A stretch of 43,835 nt of DNA from a virus, in the IMG/VR virus record IMGVR_UViG_3300048924_000297, positions 1 through 43,835 of that record; one strand, written 5' to 3'. Under the pieces are notes generated by a model, which worked only from the letters and a program-made list of their open reading frames with translations, was not told the origin of the DNA and did not search any database. The position numbers and the translations under genes are program-made. Positions 8,643-16,782 of this stretch are shown here, in pieces. Numbering within the stretch: position 1 is the stretch's first letter; each line of letters starts with the position of its first letter.

Positions 8643-9086
8643 TCAGGCCCCGTTATTGCCGTCGCTGTCGGTGATCACGCCTGAGGCGGTAATATTGCCG
8701 TTCACCTGCAGATCGCCGTTGATGGTCGCCGGCCCGTTGAGTACCCAGCCACCGGCCGTCGTCGTGATCGTCCGCCCGGCAACATCGACAATGATCCCTT
8801 CCGAGACGAACTTCTGGATATTGCCGAATGCGTCATAGATAGCGGACCCACCAAGCGGCAAAACCGGTCGCTTGGCCGGATGCTCGCCTCCGATCGCCAA
8901 CGCGAAGTCGGGAGTTCCGGGCTTGGGGAGAACGAAACCCTTGCCGCCGGCTATCGGGCTGGAAGCAAAACCGTGAGGCTCCGGACGATAGATCCGCGTC
9001 CAGCCATCGCCATAGGCGCCGCGGCCAGAGACGAATTGCTGACCATCCTTCTCCTCGACGCGGCCATCAAAATCGAGCCGGATCAT
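8643..9086 (-). CDS. Baseplate spike protein (Mu gp45 / gpV-like)
   Basis: A 147-residue protein that fits the Mu gp45 membrane-puncturing spike. The first half contains an OB-like segment with GYG-type turns (GRGAYGDGWTRIYRPEPHG) and GGEHPAKRPVLPLGGSAIYD. The second half is short repeated beta strands (GRTITTTAGGWVLNGPATINGDLQVNGNI), which would form the intertwined trimeric needle. It ends in DSDGNNGA without an evident metal-binding HxH tip. The ATG overlaps the stop of the gp44-like gene by four bases (ATGA). Confidence 0.85.
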   Translation of the reverse strand: MIRLDFDGRVEEKDGQQFVSGRGAYGDGWTRIYRPEPHGFASSPIAGGKGFVLPKPGTPDFALAIGGEHPAKRPVLPLGGSAIYDAFGNIQKFVSEGIIVDVAGRTITTTAGGWVLNGPATINGDLQVNGNITASGVITDSDGNNGA

Positions 9087-10126
9087 TCCTCACCATACTC
9101 CGCATCAACGAGACCGGGCGCCGCATAGTTGCTGGCATTTTTGCCGCGTGGGTTGTCGCCACCCAAAGCTCGGGGATCAGCAAGAGAAAGCGTCGCCACG
9201 GTCATGTCCGCCTGCGAAAAGCTGATGCTTTTGATGATCATCAAACCCTCGATCCCCAGCCAGTCATCCTCGACATGAACAAGCCAGTTCGGCTGCCAGA
9301 TCATTCCGGCCTCATCGCGCCATCCAGTGACGGGAAGGTTCGCTGTTACGCTGTTTCCGGCCGCACGCCGTGCCGACCATGCGGCCCGCTTCTTCATGCG
9401 GTCGATCGTGGTCTCACCCTCATGCGCCAGAATGAGAGGTCGGTGGCGCTTTACACCCTTGTCGTGAACCGAAGTCTGCGGCCGAAGCTGCTGCTTTCCG
9501 GTGCCAACAGTCGCCTGTCCACGCACCTTGGTGTGACTGTAGCGGTTCGCTTCCGTGAAGTTCGCAGTGGCCCCCGGCAGGATATTGACGCCGCGCTTCA
9601 GGGTTCCCGTGTGTATGCCGCCAGGCTTGCTGGCAATCATGATCTGGCCCTTCGGCGTATCGTGGATCAGCGCACCCCGGCCACGAGCCCGGCGCTCGAT
9701 CGAGCTGAAAGCACTTTCGCCGAGCCCGAGCTTGTGGCGCGGCTCTTTCGGAAAGCGCGCCCCGTCTGATTTGATGCCGATACCCAGGCTATCCAGTTCC
9801 TTGGCGATCGCCACGATATCCTCGTCGAAGATCTCACCTGTCGGATGCTCGGCCGAACACTCGATGAAATCGACAGTCCTCGACACGAGGCTGCAACCGA
9901 GGCTCCGATCATCAGCCTCGTAACCGGTTGCGATGTCGCGGACATACCCCGTCAGTATCCGCGTTCCGGTGGCATCGACCGCAGCTTCCTGACCGACGGT
10001 GATGGGCAAGCCAGGCCCGCTGATTACCAGGTCGAGATTAGCGGAACGCGCCGCCTCTTCCGCGGAGACGTCGATCGTGATGGTCTTGACCGAAGGGAAA
10101 CCTGCGATCGTGATCGTTTCGAACAT
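9083..10126 (-). CDS. Baseplate hub protein (Mu gp44 / P2 gpD-like)
   Basis: The 347-residue protein is the tail hub that joins tube to spike. It shows the family's early beta region with ITVGQEAAVDATGTRILTGYVRD, the later SIERRARGRGALIHDTPKGQI segment, and a C-terminal LVHVEDDWLGIEGLMIIKSISF part as in late-control D/hub proteins. The ATG at 10126 is preceded by GGAAGG; a TTG at 10153 is the only longer start and has no such site. It follows the second half of the DNA-circularisation pair and overlaps the spike gene by four bases. Confidence 0.88.
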   Translation of the reverse strand: MFETITIAGFPSVKTITIDVSAEEAARSANLDLVISGPGLPITVGQEAAVDATGTRILTGYVRDIATGYEADDRSLGCSLVSRTVDFIECSAEHPTGEIFDEDIVAIAKELDSLGIGIKSDGARFPKEPRHKLGLGESAFSSIERRARGRGALIHDTPKGQIMIASKPGGIHTGTLKRGVNILPGATANFTEANRYSHTKVRGQATVGTGKQQLRPQTSVHDKGVKRHRPLILAHEGETTIDRMKKRAAWSARRAAGNSVTANLPVTGWRDEAGMIWQPNWLVHVEDDWLGIEGLMIIKSISFSQADMTVATLSLADPRALGGDNPRGKNASNYAAPGLVDAEYGEE

Positions 10127-10159
10127 GTCAGCCTTCCAGGGCGTCGAAACCAACAGGCA

Positions 10160-10750
10160 TCAGCATCGGGGTGGACGATCCGGCGATATCGACGAGGCCG
10201 CCGGCGCGCGAGCGTCGCCGTAGAGTTTGTAAGCAAGCACCGTCGAAGGCATCGAGATGCCGGTCTCAATCCAGACGACGGGCACGAGGTCTGCAGCAAT
10301 GTCCGAAATCAGGCGCACGGAAATCTGCACCAGGTTGGAGAGCCATCCATAGAGATCGGCCGCATCTGCGCCGATCGTCGACACGACAGATAGCGCCGTA
10401 TCGCCAGCAGTAGAGACGCGCTCCCTGCCAGCGCGGGCCTGAGGTCGAGAAATCCACGACACCCGCGCGCCTGCAATCGCCAGACCCGCCGCAAGCAGAA
10501 TGCTCCCGGCGTCCCGCGTGTCTGCACTGGAGAATACACCAGCCTTCAGGCTGTCGAATTCAGTGGGCGACGAGACATTTTCGCCAATGACGCGCATCAG
10601 CGACAGACACTCCTCGGCAAAACCGTCCGCGTCCAATGATGGGGCAGCATCAACCCGGGCGCTGAAGGCGGTGGCATCATCCTCGTCAGAAACGAGAACT
10701 GCCGCCAGATCGGTAAGCCAGGCACAGATTAAGGCGCGATCGACGCTCAT
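10160..10750 (-). CDS. DNA circularisation protein, C-terminal part (Mu gp43-like)
   Basis: A 196-residue, helix-rich protein (many Ala, Ser, Leu, Asp). By position it corresponds to the C-terminal part of Mu gp43-type DNA circularisation proteins, which elsewhere follows the conserved N-terminal domain in the same polypeptide. Here the N-terminal domain is a separate gene whose TGA overlaps this ATG (TGATG), in a different frame. The C-terminal end (VLAYKLYGDARA) fits the conserved ending of the family, which reads as a short amphipathic motif. The product should be a structural tail component; its direct role in DNA circularisation is weakly supported in general. Confidence 0.65.
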   Translation of the reverse strand: MSVDRALICAWLTDLAAVLVSDEDDATAFSARVDAAPSLDADGFAEECLSLMRVIGENVSSPTEFDSLKAGVFSSADTRDAGSILLAAGLAIAGARVSWISRPQARAGRERVSTAGDTALSVVSTIGADAADLYGWLSNLVQISVRLISDIAADLVPVVWIETGISMPSTVLAYKLYGDARAPAASSISPDRPPRC

Positions 10751-11208
10751 CAGAACAACCTCGAAAATCCAGACACAGCACCGGCAAGCCTTTCGACAAA
10801 GGCAATTGTCACATCGCCGATCCGAAGCGTCGTGCCCGCCTCGTTGCTCAGCGGAACGGCTGAGAGGTCAAAGGCGATATAGCCCTGCCGGTCCTTTTCG
10901 CGGGATCGGCGGAAATTCTCGACATAGGCCATGAACCCGCCATCGATCGGCAGGACCAGACGGCCCGGCCCGACTGCGAGGCAGGCAGTCGCGAGCGACT
11001 GAGCTTGCCGGTCGCTTTCGTCGCCGAGCAGGTAGGCTGTGACATCGTAGTTCGCCGTCGCAAGCCCTGCCTCTTCAAGGATGGTTCGGCGGCCACCGGC
11101 ATATTCGTGCCGGGCAATCCGCTTTCCCCCGGCGAAAGACTCCTGCTCAACCCAGAAGCGCTCGCCGCGAAAACTCGCGGGCCGCAGATCTCGTGCCCAG
11201 TTGCGCAT
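10750..11208 (-). CDS. DNA circularisation protein, N-terminal domain (DNA_circ_N)
   Basis: This 152-residue protein is the DNA_circ_N domain alone. Family hallmarks: RPASFRGERFWVE, the GGKRIARHEYAGG segment, EEAGLATANYDVTAYLLGDE and the GPGRLVLPIDGGFMAYVENF beta region. In Mu and relatives this domain begins a 400-500-residue tail protein. Here it ends after SGFSRLF and the next gene starts within its stop codon. It follows the tape-measure gene by eight bases, the Mu gp42-gp43 order. Whether this is natural fission, a frameshift mutation or a sequencing error cannot be decided here. Confidence 0.88.
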   Translation of the reverse strand: MRNWARDLRPASFRGERFWVEQESFAGGKRIARHEYAGGRRTILEEAGLATANYDVTAYLLGDESDRQAQSLATACLAVGPGRLVLPIDGGFMAYVENFRRSREKDRQGYIAFDLSAVPLSNEAGTTLRIGDVTIAFVERLAGAVSGFSRLF

Positions 11209-11216
11209 CTCGCTTC

Positions 11217-13112
11217 CTACTCCATCCCGGCATTCATCGGCCGATTGATCGAAGGCGACATCGAGCGGCCTGTGTCCGCATTGACCCGGCCGCTTGCCAC
11301 ACCCGGTCCCGGACCCAGCGAACCGAATTTGCCGGCGGCCGCAGCGAGCTTCTCTGCGGCAGCGGCAATCGCCGTGCTGACGTCGTAACCAGCCACCTTG
11401 ATCAAAGCGGCGGACTCCTCGATATGCTTTCCAGCTTCCTTGCCGCCATCGGCAACCTGCTGTCCGGCCTCCTCGCCGCCGAGATCGATTTTCAGCGCAT
11501 CCTTGAATTCCTCTTTCGAGGGCATGCGGAAGAAATCCGGCGAGATGGCAGGGGCGCCGGGCATCCCCGCCGTCTTCGCCCGCTGCAGCGATGCCTGGTT
11601 TGCGCCGTTGCGGCTGTCGGCATACTGTCCGTAAATCTCAGCTGCGCTGGCCCGCGGAGCATTGACGGCGGAAGGCCGGGAGCTTGGCATTGGCACACCT
11701 GTCCCAGGCAGCTTGCGTGGATCCATGTGACTGTCTCCACCCGGAAACTCCGGGAGCCGTGGCCCTTGCGGCATGTTCGGCCCCTGCCGCATCCGCTTGA
11801 TGAATTCGGGATCCCTATAACCGCCAGCGAGCGCAAGCTTGTCCGCTTCAGCGCTATGCGAAAACGAACCGAACGGCAGGTTCCTCGCCATCCATGTCTC
11901 AGTCGCCCAGTAGCCGTTGCCCTGCTTGCCGAGCGTATCCCTGATAGCGCTGCCGTAATCGACGTCTTTCGAGATCGCATCCATGACCGGCACGGCAGGA
12001 ACGGCCACGCCTCGACCGATGCTGTTCATCAACTTATCCCAGCTGCTCGACAACCGGTCAACGCTCGCCTGCGTGTCGCCGGTAACCCGAGCGAGATCGC
12101 GGAAAACCGTTCCATTGACATCTGTCTCATTGACCGTCTTCAGGAACTTCTCATAGCTGTCCGCGCTGGTCATCAGCGACTGCATGCCGAGGCGGAACTG
12201 CTCGTCAGTGAACAGCAGCGGCAGCTTGCTAAGGTCTCCCTTCACAGCCTCTTTCGAGATCCGGACGAACGCAGCAACGGTATCCTCGCCGCTCTTGCGG
12301 GCAGCGTCCATCTCCTTGCGCAGATCGATGCCCATCTTCGAAAACTTCGTAGCCGTATCGGCCGAGTAGATCTTGCCGAAGACATTCTGCGCATAGGTCG
12401 CAGCCGAGGATGCCGATCCGGTGTCTTCGCGGATCGTCTGCAGGATTGCGACAAGCTTCTTGAGGCCATCCTCGCCAGTATATCCCAGCGACGAAAACGA
12501 GTTCGCCAGATCGGGAATATACGTCGCCATGTCCTTCAGTTCGAACTGGCCGGCCTTGCCACCTGCGACCATGATATCGAAGGCATGCTGCATCTGGCTG
12601 GTTTCGAGCTTCAACGCCGAGGCCGCCTTGATCGCGGTGTTGGCGATATCGTCGGTGGCAGCGCCAGAAGCCTGCGCTGTCGCGAGAACGGATGGAAGGA
12701 AAGCCATAGCCTCCTTCAGATCCATGCCCGAGGCAACGAGGGTATCGAGCGCAGTGACGCCTTCGCCGACGCCCATGGCAAGCTGCTTCGTGACATTCTG
12801 GATGTCACCGAAGGCCGCCTTCGTTTCGGCAGCACTCGCGTTCGCCGTGATGCCGATCCGGTTCATTTCGCGCTCGATCGCCGCAAAGTCCTTGAGGGCT
12901 TTGGCCGCCCCGAAAGCAAGAGCTGCGGGCGCCGCATAGCGAGCCATGGCGCCAAATGCCGCCTGACTTCCCTTCGCCAACATCCTCTGCGACCGATTGA
13001 GGGCGGCCGCACGCTTGTTGATGTCCGCCATCTTGTCGGAAACACCCTTCAGCACCCGCCCGGTCTTGTCGACCGCCGAGATCTTCAACCGTGCTTCGAC
13101 TTCGCGCGTCAT
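11217..13112 (-). CDS. Tail tape measure protein (Mu gp42-like)
   Basis: The 631-residue protein has the layout of a short tape measure: an N-terminal helical segment beginning MTREVEARLKISAVD and KTGRVLKGVSDKMADINKR, an Ala/Gly-rich hydrophobic stretch near residues 45-75, and the conserved TP901-type core (EREMNRIGITANASAAETK, AMGVGEGVTALDTLVASGM, ATYIPDLANSFSSLGYTGED). The C-terminal half is Pro/Gly-rich and ends in an Ala-rich helix. It fixes tail length and is later ejected into the host envelope; about 630 residues would suggest a fairly short tail. It starts three bases after the end of the frameshifted chaperone reading, as expected in contractile phages. Confidence 0.92.
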   Translation of the reverse strand: MTREVEARLKISAVDKTGRVLKGVSDKMADINKRAAALNRSQRMLAKGSQAAFGAMARYAAPAALAFGAAKALKDFAAIEREMNRIGITANASAAETKAAFGDIQNVTKQLAMGVGEGVTALDTLVASGMDLKEAMAFLPSVLATAQASGAATDDIANTAIKAASALKLETSQMQHAFDIMVAGGKAGQFELKDMATYIPDLANSFSSLGYTGEDGLKKLVAILQTIREDTGSASSAATYAQNVFGKIYSADTATKFSKMGIDLRKEMDAARKSGEDTVAAFVRISKEAVKGDLSKLPLLFTDEQFRLGMQSLMTSADSYEKFLKTVNETDVNGTVFRDLARVTGDTQASVDRLSSSWDKLMNSIGRGVAVPAVPVMDAISKDVDYGSAIRDTLGKQGNGYWATETWMARNLPFGSFSHSAEADKLALAGGYRDPEFIKRMRQGPNMPQGPRLPEFPGGDSHMDPRKLPGTGVPMPSSRPSAVNAPRASAAEIYGQYADSRNGANQASLQRAKTAGMPGAPAISPDFFRMPSKEEFKDALKIDLGGEEAGQQVADGGKEAGKHIEESAALIKVAGYDVSTAIAAAAEKLAAAAGKFGSLGPGPGVASGRVNADTGRSMSPSINRPMNAGME

Positions 13113-13115
13113 CGA

Positions 13116-13259
13116 TTATCCCTTTGCAACGATCATTGCGCGGCGGACCCACCACGCAATTTCCGATAGCGTCATCCGTTGGACTGTTGCGGCGTCCCAT
13201 CGGAGCCTGAAGACGAGCTGGTCTGCGGCGCTGGCGAAGCTGCCGACGCCGCCGGCAGG
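13116..13259 (-). CDS. -1 frame extension of the tail chaperone (gpE'-like)
   Basis: From the slippery site to a TAA at 13116-13118, the -1 frame is open for 47 codons. Its sequence is unlike the zero-frame Ser-rich tail: it contains LRWDAATVQRMTLSEIAWW, the short helical motif typical of the gpE+E'/gp41+ extension in myophages, and ends VRRAMIVAKG. The stop lies three bases before the tape-measure ATG, the normal spacing. A frameshifted product of about 143 residues would be made in minority and act with the short form as chaperone on the tape measure. There is no independent start codon with a ribosome binding site, so it is probably only made by frameshifting. Confidence 0.75.
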   Translation of the reverse strand, partial: PAGGVGSFASAADQLVFRLRWDAATVQRMTLSEIAWWVRRAMIVAKG

Positions 13260-13546
13260 AAAAAATCGCAGATGGTATCCTGCAGCGCCTTTGTATCGGC
13301 GAAGTTCAAAGCGGCGAGATCCTTGTATTCCGGGCGCCGCACGAGCCTCTGCGCATACTCGTCGATGATTGGCCAGAAAGTCAGGATCACCTTTCCGCCA
13401 TGGCCGTTCGGTTGGGCTTCCTGCGGAAACCCAAGGCCCGACATGACGATGTCCTGATAGTTCGGCTCACGCAGCGTGATGCTGTCGAACGGCGTTTCAC
13501 CAGGTGGCTCGTAGCGCTGCGAGAGCTTGATCGTCTTGTCAGCCAT
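13172..13546 (-). CDS. Tail assembly chaperone (gp41/gpE-like), zero frame
   Basis: The zero-frame product is 124 residues: a conserved N-terminal domain (IKLSQRYEPPGETPFDSITLREP, then YQDIVMSGLG) and a Ser/Pro/Gln-rich tail. It belongs to the phage tail assembly gp41/gpE group, which binds the tape measure during tail assembly. The ATG at 13546 begins one base after the TGA of the tail tube gene. A longer reading to 13582 would overlap that gene. The codons GAT TTT TTC near residue 94 form a slippery heptamer that leads into an overlapping -1 frame, described separately. Confidence 0.85.
   Translation of the reverse strand: MADKTIKLSQRYEPPGETPFDSITLREPNYQDIVMSGLGFPQEAQPNGHGGKVILTFWPIIDEYAQRLVRRPEYKDLAALNFADTKALQDTICDFFLPAASAASPAPQTSSSSGSDGTPQQSNG
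13259..13265 (-). promoter_or_regulatory. Programmed -1 ribosomal frameshift site T-TTT-TTC
   Basis: On the minus strand the run reads GA-T-TTT-TTC-C in the chaperone frame, matching X-XXY-YYZ with the zero-frame codons TTT and TTC. Slipping back one base leads directly into the open gpE'-like frame that ends just before the tape measure. GC-rich sequence downstream (GCCGGCGGCGTCGGC) could form a stimulating hairpin. Confidence 0.75.
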
Positions 13547-13547
13547 A

Positions 13548-13919
13548 TCAGCCGCCCGTCTTGCGATAGGTCTCGCCGACAATGGTCACGCCCGAGGCCT
13601 CACCATTGATCCGGTTCGCCTCGTGGGTGCCGGTAAAGACCGCATCGATAAAGTGATGCGTCACGCCGGTATGTTCTTCGTTAATGACGATATTCTGCCG
13701 CGGCGCCAGCAGCAGATCGTCGGCATCGACGTCGTCCCGGAAGGTGATCACCGCGCTGGGTGAGCGGGGGGTGAACACACGGTCCATCGATGCGTCCTGA
13801 TTGGTGGTCGCTTCAGACGATGCGCTACCGCTCGATACACTGAAGGTGCCGCGCAACGCTAGCATCCTGCCGCTTGAAAGACGGACGTTCATGCGCCCGC
13901 CGAAATCCTTACCAGCCAT
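13548..13919 (-). CDS. Tail tube protein (Mu gpM-like)
   Basis: The 123-residue protein matches the Tail_tube family of Mu-type phages: short beta-rich sequence with SGRMLALRGTFSVSSG near the start, ITFRDDVDADDLL in the middle and the end GEASGVTIVGETYRK. It builds the inner tube inside the sheath. It lies 56 bases after the sheath gene and one base before the chaperone start, matching the Mu order sheath-tube-chaperone-tape measure. Confidence 0.9.
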   Translation of the reverse strand: MAGKDFGGRMNVRLSSGRMLALRGTFSVSSGSASSEATTNQDASMDRVFTPRSPSAVITFRDDVDADDLLLAPRQNIVINEEHTGVTHHFIDAVFTGTHEANRINGEASGVTIVGETYRKTGG

Positions 13920-13975
13920 CGCTGTTTCTCCTGATAACTATGACGATTGAGAGCGGAGCCCGGGACGCCTGCGCA

Positions 13976-15454
13976 CTAAGCGCGGACGCGGGCGAGACCG
14001 GCAAAGATATCGAGCGGGTTTGCCCGGTCGATCGGCAGAACGATGTTCACCCGGTTGCGATTGTCGAGATCCCGTGTCACCGCGATCTCATCGAGCAGCG
14101 CTTGCGAAGCCTCGACAACACCACGCGTCTGAAGCTGGACCGTAGAATTCACCAGCGTCGCCTTGATATCCCGCACGGTGCGAAGGTTCGGATTGCTTGC
14201 CGGATTGTCGTCGACGATTGCCGCATTCGAATGCTCGTTCGCCAGCGCCGCCCGGTGGAACTTCAAGCTATAGGTCAGCTGGTAAACCGCCTGGATATCA
14301 CGGAACACGGTGTCCGGAACGCCATTGGTCGTTTGCTGCTGCGTGATGACCTTGTCGATCAGTACGTCGCCGCTGCTGTTGACCTTCCATGCCGAGACGC
14401 CGTTCTTCAGAAGAACGTCACGGGTCGTGTAGCCCGGCCAGTAATTCCGGTCGCGCGGCGCCAAGACACCCTCGACCTTCAGACCGGACTGATTCACCGA
14501 AACCCGGCCATCGCTGCCGCCACCCAGGAAGGGAGCGATCCGGGCAACGCAAGCCGCGAGAAACTCATAATCGGGCGTGGCCATGCCGGCGTTGCTGAAC
14601 ATCGGCCACATGGTGAGATGCCACGTGTCCTTCGCCAACGCCGAAGCCGTGAGCTCGGAAGTCGTACCCGTCTTCGGATAGAAAACATGGCCGTAGATCT
14701 GCTGGGCATAGGACCAGCGGCCGGACGTGTTGTTATGGAAATCGTCGAGTTTCGTGCGATTGCTGTCGTCCCCAAACGCCGACGTGACGATCTCGAACGG
14801 GTTGTCGCCCATCGCAGCAAGGATGGTCGCAACATCGGGCACGCCAGTACCGGGCGTGCTGGTCGCGAAGGTCAGGATGTTGGCGAAGGCATTGCCACCG
14901 TCGATAACGGGGACGTTGACGTCGAGCTTCGACGCATAGATGCCTTTGTGACGCGCGGTGATGGTTACGACATTGGTAGCGGCCGTCGCCGTGAAAGGTA
15001 GGCTCTTCTTGGTCGCCGCATTGAAATAAGCGTTGATCGCCGCTGCGAGGGCAGTGGCAACGGCATTTGCCGAGGTGCCCGCCGCAATGTCTATCGAGAC
15101 ATCCTCGCCAGCGATGGAGAGAACGCCCTGCCCCCCGCTAGCCGGAATTGCACCGACAGTGACCGTGCGGATCTCGGCTGTGCCTGTGTCGGCAACGCGG
15201 CCCAGATAGAGCTCCTGCGTCGGTGCATTCTGGAAAGTGCGGATCGCCATGCTTTCCAACATCGAACCACGGCCCGCCAGAAGACGAGCCTCGTTGACGC
15301 TGGAGCAGAGCACGATCCCGCCCTCAGCAAGCGTACCGGCCGCCAGGCCGTGTCCGAGCAGGATTTCCTTCGTCTCGGACGAAAACTGGCCCGCCGATTC
15401 GACATCGAAGGCAAGGAGCGGTGCGACGATGTCGCTAGGGATGTTGGCTACCAT
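13976..15454 (-). CDS. Tail sheath protein (Mu gpL-like)
   Basis: A 492-residue contractile sheath subunit. It starts MVANIPSDIVAPLLAFDVES, has the Mu gpL-like N-terminal part with GTAEIRTVTVGAIPASGGQG and an IDIAAGTSANAVATALAAAIN repeat-like segment, and ends with the conserved C-terminal motif region DLDNRNRVNIVLPIDRANPLDIFAGLARVR. The ATG at 15454 has AAGGA upstream; the longer open reading overlaps the DUF2635 gene and was rejected. Sheath plus tube proves a myophage-type contractile tail. Confidence 0.94.
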   Translation of the reverse strand: MVANIPSDIVAPLLAFDVESAGQFSSETKEILLGHGLAAGTLAEGGIVLCSSVNEARLLAGRGSMLESMAIRTFQNAPTQELYLGRVADTGTAEIRTVTVGAIPASGGQGVLSIAGEDVSIDIAAGTSANAVATALAAAINAYFNAATKKSLPFTATAATNVVTITARHKGIYASKLDVNVPVIDGGNAFANILTFATSTPGTGVPDVATILAAMGDNPFEIVTSAFGDDSNRTKLDDFHNNTSGRWSYAQQIYGHVFYPKTGTTSELTASALAKDTWHLTMWPMFSNAGMATPDYEFLAACVARIAPFLGGGSDGRVSVNQSGLKVEGVLAPRDRNYWPGYTTRDVLLKNGVSAWKVNSSGDVLIDKVITQQQTTNGVPDTVFRDIQAVYQLTYSLKFHRAALANEHSNAAIVDDNPASNPNLRTVRDIKATLVNSTVQLQTRGVVEASQALLDEIAVTRDLDNRNRVNIVLPIDRANPLDIFAGLARVRA

Positions 15455-15458
15455 GTCG

Positions 15459-15632
15459 TCAGTCCTTCTTCTTCGCGGCCTTGTCGGCCTGCTCGTCCGC
15501 AGCCTTCGCATCGATCAGGTCGCCATCTCTCACGAGATTGCGTTCGAACTGGTCGAGTTCGTTGATCGGCCGACCGTCCTCGGGCCAGCCGCCAGGGATC
15601 ACGCGGCCGGGAGCCGCGATGTAAGTCTTCAT
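15459..15632 (-). CDS. DUF2635 small protein upstream of sheath
   Basis: A 57-residue protein beginning MKTYIAAPGRVIPGGWPEDG with a basic/acidic C terminus (ADKAAKKKD). The GRVIPxPexGRPlpxxGxxV pattern is that of DUF2635, a small family encoded directly before the sheath gene in Mu-like phages. Function is unknown. The ATG at 15632 has GGAG eight bases upstream and the gene ends four bases before the sheath ATG. Confidence 0.8.
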   Translation of the reverse strand: MKTYIAAPGRVIPGGWPEDGRPINELDQFERNLVRDGDLIDAKAADEQADKAAKKKD

Positions 15633-15675
15633 TGGAGGATCTCCGGGTTCTGGGGTCGGGGTCCGACCCGTGCGG

Positions 15676-16386
15676 TCAAGTAAGGTCGACGACAGCGCCG
15701 GGAATGTCCCCGTCGGCCGCGATGGTAAGCCTTTCGAGCGCAGGCGGCGGAACCTGCTGGAAGTGAGCAACGAGCGCGGACAGCGTCGCCTTGGCATAGG
15801 ACTGAGCTGGCAACCGCGCGAACACCGTTGCCAGCGGCTCCGGCAGGCCGGGAGCGCTGAAGTCGTCATCCCTGATCCCGCAATGGAACCGCATCCTGAC
15901 ACGCTGCCAGCGAAGCCCCAGTTCGGGAACGGCGAAGGTCTGCTCTTCGTATTTCACGTCCCGCACGATGTGACGCCACAGCGAGCCGCTCTCGCTGTAT
16001 TCGAGGACATATCGCACCTGAGAACACAGGGCGGCGAGCACGATGCGCGCCTGCGGATCCGTGGCGGCGATAGCGTCGACGAACGTACCATCGTCATCAT
16101 TAGCCGCAACTGCTAGCTCCGCGACAATATCGAGGGCGGCGTCCGCAATCGTATCGTCGACCGCAGCAGCCGGACCTCGCAAAGAAAAACCGGCCTCGGG
16201 CGTGTAAAGCGACAGGACTGGGGTATAACCTTCCGGCGCATCCCGATCGAGATCCTCAAGCGCCGCGGCTCGGCTGTCGAACACGCGTGCCTTGGCCAGC
16301 GTTGGGAACCCTTCACCGGACATTGCCGCTGCGGTCGGACACAGAGCCTCGACGGCCGTCAGCCTCAGAGCTTCAGAAGAAAGCAT
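15676..16386 (-). CDS. Putative tail terminator / head-tail connector protein
   Basis: This 236-residue protein begins MLSSEALRLTAVEALCPT and contains an R-V-F-D-S-R segment, LSLYTPEAGFSLRGP, and a later VLEYSESGSLWRHIVRDVKYEEQ part. By position between a head-completion-like protein and DUF2635/sheath it should be a tail terminator or neck protein (like Mu gp37/gpJ region). I do not recognise a definite family motif, so the role is inferred from gene order. The start overlaps the stop of the preceding gene (TGATG). Confidence 0.55.
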   Translation of the reverse strand: MLSSEALRLTAVEALCPTAAAMSGEGFPTLAKARVFDSRAAALEDLDRDAPEGYTPVLSLYTPEAGFSLRGPAAAVDDTIADAALDIVAELAVAANDDDGTFVDAIAATDPQARIVLAALCSQVRYVLEYSESGSLWRHIVRDVKYEEQTFAVPELGLRWQRVRMRFHCGIRDDDFSAPGLPEPLATVFARLPAQSYAKATLSALVAHFQQVPPPALERLTIAADGDIPGAVVDLT

Positions 16387-16778
16387 CAGGTTTTCACTCG
16401 CGACAGGTACCAGGCAGGACGAAGACCGCCGTCCTCCTCCTTCGCCTCGATTTTCCAGGTCTTGCCCGCCGCAACGACGAAATCTCCGCGGCGCGGCAGA
16501 TACGGCCAGTCCGCGACATGTGCGGTCAGCACCGCATCATAGGAAACGGTGCCGTTTCGAATTCCAGTGTCAGACGACAGGTGACGCGGGATCCTGTCCG
16601 CGGGCGGCTCCAGATCGATCGATCCGGTGAAGTCAAATGCTTCCCGTCCGGGATCAGCAGCGGTCGCGTGGTTGACGGTGACCCCGGAGATTCGCGGCTG
16701 CAACCGGCATCCGGTGTAGTCGAAGATCTCTGCGCACGCCTCCTGAGTGAAGATGCGCGCCCCTTCCCAGTCGATCAC
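16386..16778 (-). CDS. Putative head completion / neck protein
   Basis: A 130-residue, probably beta-rich protein (GTVSYDAVLTAHVADWPYLPRR, then GDFVVAAGKTWKIEAKEEDG). The size, beta pattern with a central basic loop and the position after the capsid module suggest a gpFII- or head-closure-like neck protein that connects portal and tail. It precedes the putative terminator with TGATG coupling and follows the small coiled-coil protein by four bases. No definite family signature was recognised. Confidence 0.5.
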   Translation of the reverse strand: MIDWEGARIFTQEACAEIFDYTGCRLQPRISGVTVNHATAADPGREAFDFTGSIDLEPPADRIPRHLSSDTGIRNGTVSYDAVLTAHVADWPYLPRRGDFVVAAGKTWKIEAKEEDGGLRPAWYLSRVKT

Positions 16779-16782
16779 CGCG

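Noticed and set aside
11193-13169. A 658-codon open frame on the plus strand opposite the tape measure gene.
   Set aside because: It lies antisense to a well-supported tape-measure gene, is Arg/His/Leu-rich with shadow composition, and has no domain.
13874-15001. A 375-codon plus-strand open frame opposite the sheath gene.
   Set aside because: Antisense shadow; the minus-strand sheath is clearly the real gene.
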